A stretch of DNA of 64,000 nt, from positions 1 through 64,000 of the forward strand of contig NZ_MWUM01000001.1 in assembly GCF_002028455.1 (NCBI RefSeq), in the 5' to 3' direction. The position numbers and the translations under genes were made by a program. Below the pieces are notes generated by a model. It was not told where the DNA came from, ran no database searches, and saw nothing but the letters and a program-made list of their open reading frames with translations. This DNA comes from Zoogloea sp. LCSB751. GTDB lineage: Bacteria > Pseudomonadota > Gammaproteobacteria > Burkholderiales > Rhodocyclaceae. Positions 8,893-16,908 of this stretch are shown in pieces (position 1 is the first letter of the stretch; each line of letters opens with the position of its first letter).

Positions 8893-10405
8893 CGCCCGTC
8901 TCCGCGCGCAGGGTGATGGTCCGCGGCATGGGCTGTTCCCGTGCGGCCACATGGGCTCGTCCGCTGGCGTCGTCGAGTTCTTCGGCGAGTCCGTCGCGTT
9001 CGTGGATGACGGTGATGCGCAGGCGCGCGATGGCGCTCTCGCCGGTAACCGCGGCGACCGCGTCGTGCAGGGCGGCGTAGGCGATCTCGGCTGGCGCATC
9101 TTCACCCGCCTGATGGGCGGCCTTGTCGAAGGTGTCCTTGAGGGCGTTGGTGACGCGCGCCTGCAGTCCGTTGACCGGCGTGCCGGCAACGAGGGTCAGG
9201 TTTGCATCCACCCATAGATTGAGCTTGGGCGGCTCGATGCTCAGGCGCAGCGGCAGCGCTTCGGGGTACAGGCCGATGCGTTCTCCGGGGCTGGCCAGCA
9301 CGTCGCCATTGCCGAGCAGGGCGCGGTAGGCCACCGACTGGAGACCATTGCCGTCTTGCCACACGAAGGGTTCCAGCAGCGGGCGCTGGCCGGTCCGGCC
9401 GCAGCCGACCACCGCGTCGTGGCCGAGCAGCAGGGAGCGGACCTTGGCTTCGCGCACCGCCTCGCCAACCTTCAGCCTGCTGAAGTAGTCGGTGAGGGTG
9501 GTGACGAGCCGCTTCTCGATGTCCTTCTGTTCTTTTTCGGGAAGTTCGGCGTTGAGGGTCAGCGTTGCCGTGATCTGCACGAACACCGGGGTGGCTGGCC
9601 CACAGCGCAGCACGATGCCGGCCGGGCGCACGTCTTCCAGGCGGTTGCGCACCTCTTCGAGCAGATCGGCGGGAATGTCTTTGTCGCCGAGGATCACTTC
9701 CACCTCGCCGGGGCGGCCACCGGGATTTTCCATGACCTGCACTTCCTGGATGCCCAGGCTGCGGGCGGCCTGCTCCAGTGCCGAGACGGTGCCGGTGTTG
9801 GAGGATTGCACCAGCCGGCGGGCGCGGGCCCGCAGCTCCTCGTCGGTTTCTTCCCGCTGGCGGAGGACCAGATCGCCGGGATTGCCGACCGTGTCGATGC
9901 CGGCGATCGGCCGCGGCAGCGTGGCGAGGGTGTTGGCTTTGACTGTGTTGCCGCCGGGCTCGACCGCGCGGACACCGACCATCAGCTGGCGTTCGCCTTT
10001 GCCGAGCACCGCGTTGGCGGTGGTTGCAAAGAGGGGCACGTCGCGTCCGGCGACCAGGGTGCCGAGGGGGATATGGATGTCCTCCGGGGCCGGCTGGCCG
10101 CGGCCGAATAGGGCCGTGCCCTCCAGGTGGCCGCCGCACTGACGTTCGATGCCGAGCAGGGCGACGACGTTGTCGAGGGCCGGTCCGGCGGCGCTCTCCA
10201 GGTAGGCGTTGCGGTACACCGCGTCGAGCTGTTCGTAGCAGACCGCGAGCTCGCGGGCGAAGGCCTCGGCGAGGGTGCGCACCACGCTGCCTTCGTTGGC
10301 GTCGGTGAGGGCCACGCGGCCGCCCATGCCCGAGCCGATGTCGGCCAGCAGGGCGTCCACCACGCCGGCGAAGTCCTTCTTGATGAAGACCCGGTCAAGC
10401 GGCAT
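8885..10405 (-). CDS. Baseplate J-like wedge protein
   Basis: This 506-residue protein belongs to the baseplate J/gp47 family, equivalent to Afp11 or T4 gp6, which forms the ring transmitting the contraction signal to the sheath. Seen features are the N-terminal helical region with ALTDANEGSVVRTLAEAFARE (split here by family convention at ANEGS), the AYLESAAGPALDNVVALLGI segment, and the REETDEELRARA helix with VQVMENPGGRPGEVEV, all characteristic of the family. In-frame upstream codons exist, but the ATG at 10405 is used because the protein then begins right at the conserved PLDRVFIKKDF segment. It overlaps the gp25 gene by 11 bases and gpI by eight. Confidence 0.88.
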   Translation of the reverse strand: MPLDRVFIKKDFAGVVDALLADIGSGMGGRVALTDANEGSVVRTLAEAFARELAVCYEQLDAVYRNAYLESAAGPALDNVVALLGIERQCGGHLEGTALFGRGQPAPEDIHIPLGTLVAGRDVPLFATTANAVLGKGERQLMVGVRAVEPGGNTVKANTLATLPRPIAGIDTVGNPGDLVLRQREETDEELRARARRLVQSSNTGTVSALEQAARSLGIQEVQVMENPGGRPGEVEVILGDKDIPADLLEEVRNRLEDVRPAGIVLRCGPATPVFVQITATLTLNAELPEKEQKDIEKRLVTTLTDYFSRLKVGEAVREAKVRSLLLGHDAVVGCGRTGQRPLLEPFVWQDGNGLQSVAYRALLGNGDVLASPGERIGLYPEALPLRLSIEPPKLNLWVDANLTLVAGTPVNGLQARVTNALKDTFDKAAHQAGEDAPAEIAYAALHDAVAAVTGESAIARLRITVIHERDGLAEELDDASGRAHVAAREQPMPRTITLRAETGDV

Positions 10406-10814
10406 CGATGCGTACCTCCACGCCGGCTTCCTGGCCGCCGATGGCACGCACCCGGGCGACCACGTCGACGCCATCGCGGCGGGCGTCATGGGGGGTGACG
10501 GCGACCTGCAGCACTTCCTCGACGCGCGGGTCGCGCAGCAGTTCCTGGCGCACGTAGCGGCGCAGCAGTTCGAGGTTGGGGCGGTCGAGGGGCTCGCCGA
10601 TCAGGTCGCGGATGCGGCTGCCGTAGCGCGGGTGGGCGAGGCCGGCCAGCTCGCCGCGATCTACCAGCAGGCGCAGGGTCAGGGCCTGGACCAGGTTCTC
10701 GAGGCCGCTGACGGTTTCCAGGTCCTGCAGGCCGAGGGCCAGGTCGACGCCGGCTTCTCCACGGGAGAAGACCAGGCGCAGATCGGTGCCGAACAGGTCG
10801 GGGGCGGTCGCCAT
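10395..10814 (-). CDS. gp25-like baseplate protein
   Basis: This 139-residue protein matches the gp25/gpW baseplate wedge family, which nucleates sheath assembly and connects the sheath to the baseplate. The core has the family's long helix (LENLVQALTLRLLVDRGELAG), then HPRYGSRIRDLIGEP and a second helix (LRRYVRQELLRDPRVEEV) leading to terminal strands. The ATG at 10814 has AGGAGG upstream that overlaps the stop of the previous gene. It is followed by baseplate J with an 11-base overlap, the standard order in P2-like phages and extracellular CIS. Confidence 0.88.
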   Translation of the reverse strand: MATAPDLFGTDLRLVFSRGEAGVDLALGLQDLETVSGLENLVQALTLRLLVDRGELAGLAHPRYGSRIRDLIGEPLDRPNLELLRRYVRQELLRDPRVEEVLQVAVTPHDARRDGVDVVARVRAIGGQEAGVEVRIDAA

Positions 10815-10828
10815 CGTCGTGGCCTCCT

Positions 10829-11476
10829 TTACATCAGTCGCCCGGGGCCGGCGCTGGTGCCGGGCGGGCAGGGAATCCCGGGCGAGACCAGGACCTGGGA
10901 CGCGAACAGGGTGAGGGCCAGGTCCACGCTCTGGGCGAGGGCCTGGGCCAGCTTGGGGGCGTCTTCGCCGCGCAGGCCGTTCTGGCTGAGCAGGCCGTTG
11001 GCGAAGCCTTCCAGCGGGGACTGCAGCGGCACCGGCTGGAGCATGCCTGGCGCGGCGCTGACGAAACCGGCCACGGCGATGCCGGGCATCGCCATGCTCT
11101 GGGTGCAGAAAAGGTTGATGGCCTGGGCGACGGTGCCGGCGATGGTCTTGGCCAGTCCGTCCGCGTCCTCGCCACGCAGTCCTTGCCCTTGGCATTGGGC
11201 GCTGGCCAGTCCTTCCAGCTGAGATGCGCCGGGTCCGCCGGCCGGCGGTGGCATCAGCTTGCCCGGGCCGGCGGTGGCGCCGCTGCCGGTGATCGGGTCG
11301 GCCGCCACCGGGATGCCGGGCATCACCATGGCCTGGGCCAGGAACATCGTCAGCGCCTGGCCGGTGGTGTTGGCGATGGCGGTGGCGAGGCCGGGGATGT
11401 CTTCCCCCAGCAGGCCGGCGGCCTTGAGGAAGCCGTTGGCCGGGGATTCGATCTGGGCGGGCGTCGGGGCAGGCAT
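10829..11476 (-). CDS. Three-repeat protein in the spike-tip (PAAR) position
   Basis: This 215-residue protein consists of three consecutive repeats of about 65 residues, starting near residues 10, 80 and 147. Each repeat has a G-L-x-GED element, a helix with L-A-x-x-I/L-A, an F-x-x-Q segment, a PGI motif and an end such as GKLM, GMLQ or GRLM. No annotated family is recognised. It lies between the gpV-like spike and gp25, where PAAR tip genes usually sit. A single chain with internal three-fold repetition could cap a trimeric spike. The start has GAGGAG upstream. There is no signal peptide. A cysteine occurs in each of repeats two and three. Confidence 0.65.
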   Translation of the reverse strand: MPAPTPAQIESPANGFLKAAGLLGEDIPGLATAIANTTGQALTMFLAQAMVMPGIPVAADPITGSGATAGPGKLMPPPAGGPGASQLEGLASAQCQGQGLRGEDADGLAKTIAGTVAQAINLFCTQSMAMPGIAVAGFVSAAPGMLQPVPLQSPLEGFANGLLSQNGLRGEDAPKLAQALAQSVDLALTLFASQVLVSPGIPCPPGTSAGPGRLM

Positions 11477-11493
11477 GGTCGGGTCTCCTCGCT

Positions 11494-12132
11494 TCAGCCC
11501 TTGGCCTTGACAGTGCCGGAGGGCACCAGGGCCTTGCCGGTGTAGTAGCACTTGTGGGATTGCTCGGTGATCACGCCGGCGCCGTTCTTGCCCAGGTCCA
11601 CGTTGCCGGATGCGTCGAGGGTGAAGTCGGTACATTTGATGGTGACCTTGCCCTTCACCTCGATGACCAGGTCGGCTTCGCCCTCCACTTCGATGTTGCC
11701 GTCCTTCTTCACCGTCACGACGGTCTTGCCGGCCGTGACGATGCAGGATTCGTCGGCATCGATCGCGAAGCTGCTGACGCCGTCGGCGGTGGCGAAGGCG
11801 TGCCATTCCTTCTCTTTGTGCAGCGGTGGATTGATCTTCTCGGAATACAGACGGCCGATGACGACGGCCCGGTTCGGGTCGCCGCCGACGTAGCTGAGCA
11901 GCACCAGGTCGCCGACCTGCGGCGGGCTGACCATGCCGACGTGGGGCGTGGCGATGGGGACCTTGCGCAGTTCGAGGCCGCCTTCGCGCAGCTGGACCGT
12001 GCATTCGTGGTTGTTGCCGTCGTCCTCCCCCGTGTGGGGGAAGACGCTGGTCACCACCGCCAGCTCGCCGAGGCGCAGGCTGCGCAGCTCGTCGCGGACC
12101 ACCGCACGGATGATGTCGATCGGATCGCTCAT
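11494..12132 (-). CDS. gpV/gp5-like baseplate spike protein with OB fold
   Basis: This 212-residue protein resembles phage baseplate assembly protein V and the gp5 OB-fold part of VgrG. Residues 20-90 form the OB-like domain, with VVTSVFPHTG, a VPIATPHVGMVSPPQVGDLVLLSYVGGDP segment (quoted in part) and AVVIGRLYS. The C-terminal half is a repetitive beta stretch (VTVKKDGNIEVEGEADLVIE and onward) that should form a trimeric beta-helical spike. It would pierce the target membrane. It lies between a peptidoglycan-binding-domain protein and the three-repeat candidate tip. The short length indicates separate hub and spike chains, as the gpD-like hub is encoded separately at 14663-15703. Confidence 0.85.
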   Translation of the reverse strand: MSDPIDIIRAVVRDELRSLRLGELAVVTSVFPHTGEDDGNNHECTVQLREGGLELRKVPIATPHVGMVSPPQVGDLVLLSYVGGDPNRAVVIGRLYSEKINPPLHKEKEWHAFATADGVSSFAIDADESCIVTAGKTVVTVKKDGNIEVEGEADLVIEVKGKVTIKCTDFTLDASGNVDLGKNGAGVITEQSHKCYYTGKALVPSGTVKAKG

Positions 12133-12157
12133 GGCCGGATGTGCAGCGTTTGCCGGA

Positions 12158-13222
12158 TCAGGCCGGGGCCTTCAGCGGATCGAAGCCTTTGGGCAGCGCA
12201 TCGGCCTTGAAGCGCTTGGCCCGCTTGAGGTTCTTCGCGTCGTAGTCCAGGTGCAGCAGGCGGTTGAGGGTCGCATTGTCGAGTTTGCCTGTGACTGGCA
12301 GTTCGTTGAGCTGCTGGAAGCTGCGCAGGCGGCCGGCAAATTCGGGGCTGAAGAGCTTGCGGTCGGCTACGTTGGGCGTGGTGTAGCCGAGGGCCTCGAG
12401 GATCGCGTTGGCGTCCTGCACGTCACTGCCACTCTTGTCGGTGGAGAAGTCGAGCTCCCACACGGTTTCCACGTCGGGGGCCTCGCCGAACTTGCCGAGC
12501 GACTTGAGCGGCAGCTTGTCGGCGCTGGCTTCCCACAGGCGGCGGGCGCCGAGGCGGTTGATGTCGAGGGAGGACACGCTGGCGCCCTTGCCGAAATTCT
12601 GCAGCTTGAAGTTCTGGTCGAAGCCGAACTGCAGCAGGCGCAGCGTGCCGGTGTGGGCGAGGACCACGTGGCTCTCGGTGGCGGCGCCGAGCTTGACTTC
12701 GTCGAGCGGGGCCTGCTCGATGCCGAGCAGCTTGTAGAGGGAGGCGCCGATGACCTTCAGGTCGTCCGGCTCGGGCACCTTGTCGGCGATCTGGACGATC
12801 TTGTCGATGATGTTGGCCACGTCGGGGATCGGCGAGTCGGGGCTCGGGTCCTGGCCGACGGCCAGTTCGAGGGAGTTGATGAACTCCTTGCTGGTGGCGG
12901 TCTTGATGAATTCGGCGGAGACCTCGACGAGGGCCTTGGCGGCGTCGCCCTGGATCAGCAGGTCGTTGGCGTCGAGGGTGAAGCGCTGCAGGTAGGCCAC
13001 CGCCAGCGTGAGCACGTCGAGGGCTTTCATGACGCCCTTGGCGATGGTGTCGTCGCGGAATTCGCGTACGCGCACGATGCGCACCCAGCGTGGGGCCTGC
13101 TCCTGGCGTTTGCTGTTCTCGAGGGCGACGCGTACCCCGTCGAGCAGGATGGCGACGGCGCGGAAGGGGTTGTCGGCGCGGCCGTCGGAGGCGGGCGCGG
13201 GAACGGGCGTGTTGTCGGGCAT
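12158..13222 (-). CDS. CIS protein with C-terminal peptidoglycan-binding domain
   Basis: This 354-residue protein is cytoplasmic by sequence, with no signal peptide. The first 200 residues are largely helical and not recognised. Residues 270-330 look like a PG_binding_1 domain: NAILEALGY, then FAGRLRSFQQLNELPVTGKL and DNATLNRLLHLD, the usual xALxxFQ...TGxLDxxTxxxL pattern. A peptidoglycan-binding module in a CIS could engage the cell wall of a target or anchor the particle in the producer envelope. GGAGGA precedes the ATG at 13222. Its neighbours are a 184-aa unknown protein and the gpV-like spike. Confidence 0.72.
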   Translation of the reverse strand: MPDNTPVPAPASDGRADNPFRAVAILLDGVRVALENSKRQEQAPRWVRIVRVREFRDDTIAKGVMKALDVLTLAVAYLQRFTLDANDLLIQGDAAKALVEVSAEFIKTATSKEFINSLELAVGQDPSPDSPIPDVANIIDKIVQIADKVPEPDDLKVIGASLYKLLGIEQAPLDEVKLGAATESHVVLAHTGTLRLLQFGFDQNFKLQNFGKGASVSSLDINRLGARRLWEASADKLPLKSLGKFGEAPDVETVWELDFSTDKSGSDVQDANAILEALGYTTPNVADRKLFSPEFAGRLRSFQQLNELPVTGKLDNATLNRLLHLDYDAKNLKRAKRFKADALPKGFDPLKAPA

Positions 13223-13227
13223 GGTGC

Positions 13228-13782
13228 TTATCCTCCAGAAAGAGCGGCGCCGGGTGTGGCGCTGGCGGGGGTGGTCGGGGGAGCAGGCGTCTTGAGGGCC
13301 TTGAGGGACTCGGAAAGATGGTCGAGGGCGGTGATCAGTCCGCGCCATTCCGCGGGGGCGAGCAGGGACACCGCGCCTTCGGCGATGTCCACGCCCATGT
13401 CGAGCACGCCGGATACCTGGCGTATCGGCCCCGATACCTGCCGCGCGGCGCCGGAGGCGTCGCCCAGGCCGATGCCGAGGCGGGCCAGCCAGTCGCCGGA
13501 GGCGTCGGCCGCGTCGCCGATTCCGCCGACAAAGGTCGGCACGCAACCGAGCAGGGCGGCCAGGGCGTCGGCGTCGAGGGCGGTGCGGCGCAGTGGTACG
13601 GCACCCGCGCGGATCTCGCCGAGCACCCGGCCGAGCGCGTCGACGCCCTGGACCAGTTGCGGTTGGGCGCCGAGATCGCGGGCGATGTTGGGAATCTCCC
13701 GGGCGGTCTTGGTCTCCAGCAGGGCGGCCAGCGCATGAACCAGGGCGGCGAGGTCGCGCACGATGTCGGCCGCGCTGCTCAT
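13228..13782 (-). CDS. Unknown helical CIS-associated protein
   Basis: This 184-residue protein has no recognised family. It is alanine- and leucine-rich, with amphipathic helices at about residues 3-30, 45-70 and 85-150, and a tail rich in proline and threonine (PAPPTTPASATPG). The ATG at 13782 overlaps the preceding stop as ATGA, indicating translational coupling. It could be an assembly chaperone or a small structural protein. Nothing in it points to an enzyme, a signal peptide or a clear membrane segment. Confidence 0.6.
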   Translation of the reverse strand: MSSAADIVRDLAALVHALAALLETKTAREIPNIARDLGAQPQLVQGVDALGRVLGEIRAGAVPLRRTALDADALAALLGCVPTFVGGIGDAADASGDWLARLGIGLGDASGAARQVSGPIRQVSGVLDMGVDIAEGAVSLLAPAEWRGLITALDHLSESLKALKTPAPPTTPASATPGAALSGG

Positions 13783-14660
13783 TTCAGCCCACCCTTGACG
13801 ATGCGGTCGAGCTCGGGCGGCAGCTTGAGGTCCTTGATGTCGCCGGCCAGGCGGCCAGCGGCGTCGAGGACCTTCTTGAGCTGGGTGAGGAATTCGAGGC
13901 CGCCGGAGAAGGCCTTCATCAGCGAACTGAATTTGGACGGGTCGAGCTGCTTCAGGAAGGCTGCGCCTTCCTGGACGTATTTGGACAGCATCGGTCCGAG
14001 GGCTCCGGCCTTGCCCAGCGCATCGAAGAAGCCGCTGGCCTTGCTCGGGTCGGCGGCGGCCAGGGTGTCGAGCACGCCGTTGAGCTGGCCCGCGTCCAGG
14101 CTGTCGAGTTTGCTGGCGACGGCATCGCCGAGGGCGTCCATGTCGAGGTTGTCGAGCAGGGCCGGCTGGGCGGCCAGGGCCGCCGACAGGGAGGCCGGGT
14201 CCTGCAGTACGCTGGCCGCCGCCAGGCTGCCGTCGCTCCACGCCGCGGCATCCGTGGCAACACCGCTGTTTACGTCGGCGAGGGCGGCGTCCCCGGCCTG
14301 GGGCGCTTCGATGTGCTCGCGCAGGCGCAGGCTGAAGCGGAAGCGGTCCCGGTAGCCGGCCACCTGGCGGACCTTGAAGTCCTCGATGACGACCTCGGTG
14401 AGGTCGGTGCCGACCACCAGGTCGGCGGCAAAGGACTGGGGTTCGGCCTTGGCATGGGCCTGGCGCAGGGTCTCGAGGGACGACAGGGCCTCTTCGCCGA
14501 GGAGCAGGCCGTCGATGAGGATGGTGACCGGCTCCCGCCCCAGGTCCTGGAACACGCTGCCCTGCTGTTCGGGTACCCGCTGTTCGACGAGGGTGCGCGC
14601 CTCCTCGGTGTGCAGGTCCTGCACGCCGGTGAGTTCGATCTTGCCGATGCGCACGCTCAT
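13779..14660 (-). CDS. Hub-adaptor baseplate protein (Afp7/gp53 position)
   Basis: This 293-residue protein begins with a beta-rich domain: IGKIELTGVQDLHTEE, then RVPEQQGSVFQDLGREPVTI and ILIDGLLLGEEAL. That pattern is shared with DNA-circularisation-N/phage P2 gpU-like tail domains and with small hub-adaptor proteins of extracellular CIS. After residue 130 the sequence is helical and contains several ALAAQ/LDSLDAGQLN repeats that do not resemble a LysM domain. By position next to the gpD-like hub it should connect hub and tube or baseplate. It overlaps the following gene by four bases and starts two bases after the hub stop. Confidence 0.66.
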   Translation of the reverse strand: MSVRIGKIELTGVQDLHTEEARTLVEQRVPEQQGSVFQDLGREPVTILIDGLLLGEEALSSLETLRQAHAKAEPQSFAADLVVGTDLTEVVIEDFKVRQVAGYRDRFRFSLRLREHIEAPQAGDAALADVNSGVATDAAAWSDGSLAAASVLQDPASLSAALAAQPALLDNLDMDALGDAVASKLDSLDAGQLNGVLDTLAAADPSKASGFFDALGKAGALGPMLSKYVQEGAAFLKQLDPSKFSSLMKAFSGGLEFLTQLKKVLDAAGRLAGDIKDLKLPPELDRIVKGGLK

Positions 14661-14662
14661 GT

Positions 14663-15703
14663 TCAGAAACCCAGCCGGGTGATGGCACCGCGCTGGCGGT
14701 CCAGCAGGTGGCGGACGTGGCGGACGCGCAGCGTGCCGCCCTGGCCGAGCAGGCTGGCGGCGGCATGGTCGGCAGGCAGGCCGTCGATGGAAACGAGGTC
14801 GCCGGGCTGGACCTTGGGGGCGGCGAACACTTCCAGGCTACCGCTCAGCAGGCGGGCCGCCAGACTGGTGGCCCAGGCCTTGGCAACCGCTTCGACGGAC
14901 TCGCCGGAGCGCAGTGCGCCTTCGCGCAGCCTGAAGGGGCGGGTGCCCAGCTTGCCGGCCTGGACCTGCCCGTCGCTGCCGACGGCAGCCTTGGCGCTGA
15001 CGCCGGCCAGGTCGGTGCTGAGCCAGTGGGCCTTGTCGGCCCCCTTGGCGCTGGCGGCGCCTTCCCCCCACACCTCGATGCTGTCGAAGGCCGGGCTGTG
15101 CTTCTGGATCGCCAGCCGGATCACGGTCTCGCCGAACTTGAAACGATGATCGGCACCACCGGCCTTGGGCGCCGCGGAGTGGATCCTGCCGTTTCCGTCA
15201 GCGAACAGGTCGGCTCCGCACAAGAGGGCCAGCCGGCGCAGATGGCCGAGGGCCGTGGGGCCGCGGTGCAGGGCCCAGCCGGACAGGTCCGGCCCCTTGC
15301 TGATGGTGCCTGCCGTCGCGCCGACCTTGCCGATCAGGTCCTTGATGATGAAGTCGGCGGAGACGCTGTCGTAGGTGCCCTCCACTTCGTGGCGCCCGAG
15401 TTCGGCGATGGCGCCATGGGCGATGATGGCCTGGCCGGTGGCCCGGGCCTCGCTATCCGCGACCTTGCCGGTGAACACCGTCTGTGCACCGTCGCCTGCA
15501 TCCAGCTTGACGCTGACCGGATCGCCGGCGGCCGGTGGTGCCACCGTGCTGTCCGCCAGTTCGACGGTGCATGCGGCGCCGGGGCCATCCATGTTCAGAT
15601 CGACGCACAGCTGCAGCAGCTGGCGGTGGGACTCGCTGGCGCTGCTGCTGGCCAGTGCGCTGCCGATCTGCACCTGGTAGGCGTTCCGGCCGGTGGATTT
15701 CAT
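14663..15703 (-). CDS. gpD/gp27-like spike hub protein
   Basis: This 346-residue protein resembles phage late control D/gp27, the hub ring holding the spike below the tube. It contains an early strand pair with CTVELADSTVAPPAAGDPVSV, the TVFTGKVADSEA motif (gp27-type FTGxVxxxE), a helix with FIIKDLIGKVG, and a C-terminal end with KVQPGDLVSIDGLPADH. This matches the N-terminal part of VgrG and the Afp8 hub. The spike OB domain is on a separate gene at 11494-12132, a split layout. The start overlaps the stop of the proline-rich gene by four bases. Confidence 0.8.
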   Translation of the reverse strand: MKSTGRNAYQVQIGSALASSSASESHRQLLQLCVDLNMDGPGAACTVELADSTVAPPAAGDPVSVKLDAGDGAQTVFTGKVADSEARATGQAIIAHGAIAELGRHEVEGTYDSVSADFIIKDLIGKVGATAGTISKGPDLSGWALHRGPTALGHLRRLALLCGADLFADGNGRIHSAAPKAGGADHRFKFGETVIRLAIQKHSPAFDSIEVWGEGAASAKGADKAHWLSTDLAGVSAKAAVGSDGQVQAGKLGTRPFRLREGALRSGESVEAVAKAWATSLAARLLSGSLEVFAAPKVQPGDLVSIDGLPADHAAASLLGQGGTLRVRHVRHLLDRQRGAITRLGF

Positions 15704-16908
15704 ACATCCAGTCCTTGGCGGCGTGCCGCGTCGCGAAGCAGGGCGACGAGGGCCGTTTCGAGCTCCTGGGCATCGCGGGGGGTCGAGCCGTCGCTGGCCA
15801 GTGCCACGCTGACATGGAAGTGGTTGTTGACGCGGGGGCCGGCTGACAAGGGGGCGGGCTGAGCGTCGTCGGCGTCGCGCAGGCTGGCATCGGTGAGCAG
15901 CCAGGCCTTGTCGAGCACGGGGCCCATGGCGTCGGCCACGCGCCCGACCGGAGCGCCGCGCGGAATCGACGGTGCGGGCTGAGAAAGCAGGGCCTTGGCC
16001 GGCGGTGGGCTGGCCGTCTGCGGCGCGCCGTCGATCGGCGGAGAGGGCGTGGAGAAGGCTTCGGCGACCTGCCTTCGCAGTCGCCAGTGCTTGGGTGCCG
16101 TGTCGGAGGGTGCCGGTGAAACTGCGGCCGTACCTGTGGCTGGAGCGGGCGGCGATTCAGCCGTGTCCTGCCATGCAGCAAGGTCCGGTGGCCTGGTGGC
16201 GGGGGCGGAGCCTGAACGTACGGGGCTTGCCGCAGCGCCTGTCGACGGAGCGGTATCCGCGGTGAAGCCGGGCTGCGGCGGGATGGTACGCAGCAGCGAC
16301 GGCGCCTTGCCCGGTCGTTCCGTCCTGTCCGTGGCGTCCCCCGCGACAGTCGCCGGGGCGGGTATCGGTTCTCCCGACGACCACGCGTGTGGCGCCTCGC
16401 GAAGCGGGACTGTCGGATGTCCGGCCAGGCCGGAGACCGGGCGGAGGAAAGGGGGGGCGCGGAATGACGGCGCGGTGGGTGGCGATGCCGGCGCTGTCTG
16501 CGGTGGGGGGCTGCGCAGCGGAAGGGGGGCCACGCTGGCACGCGGTGAGCTGGAGGCGGGCGGGGGGGCTTCGTTGCCGGTCGGCCGGTGGAGGACTGTG
16601 TCGCCAGGCCCGGTTGCGCTCCGGGGGGACGGAGGCGGTGTTTGAGCGGCGGCTGGGAGGGCGACGGGGACGTCGATGGCAGGATGTGTTTGCTGCCTGG
16701 GGCGCTGCGTGTCGCGGGGTACATCGTAGGGCGGTGCCACGCCTGCGGAGGTTGAGGCGGGCATGCTGGAGACGGCGGAGACTCTGTTTCCTTCTTCGTC
16801 GTCCGGAGAGGCGTCTACTTCCAGGGCGAGATTCCGCCGCGCCTCTTCCAGGCTGCGGGCGAGGGGCTGGAGGATACGGGCGACGAGAAGCTCGGTGCCG
16901 GTCGTCAC
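15700..16908 (-). CDS. Proline-rich disordered CIS protein, possible tape measure
   Basis: This 402-residue protein begins with an amphipathic helix (LVARILQPLARSLEEARRN), followed by about 300 residues that are rich in proline, alanine, serine and threonine and should be disordered. It ends in a more conserved-looking segment, VNNHFHVSVAL, and a helix ending ARRQGLDV. It sits between the tube region and the hub, where the tape-measure gene would be expected, but it is short and not helical, so that role is uncertain. The GTG at 16908 is chosen because AAGGAGG lies just upstream and the gene overlaps the previous stop. Longer readings upstream are shadows of the preceding gene. Confidence 0.62.
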   Translation of the reverse strand: MTTGTELLVARILQPLARSLEEARRNLALEVDASPDDEEGNRVSAVSSMPASTSAGVAPPYDVPRDTQRPRQQTHPAIDVPVALPAAAQTPPPSPRSATGPGDTVLHRPTGNEAPPPASSSPRASVAPLPLRSPPPQTAPASPPTAPSFRAPPFLRPVSGLAGHPTVPLREAPHAWSSGEPIPAPATVAGDATDRTERPGKAPSLLRTIPPQPGFTADTAPSTGAAASPVRSGSAPATRPPDLAAWQDTAESPPAPATGTAAVSPAPSDTAPKHWRLRRQVAEAFSTPSPPIDGAPQTASPPPAKALLSQPAPSIPRGAPVGRVADAMGPVLDKAWLLTDASLRDADDAQPAPLSAGPRVNNHFHVSVALASDGSTPRDAQELETALVALLRDAARRQGLDV

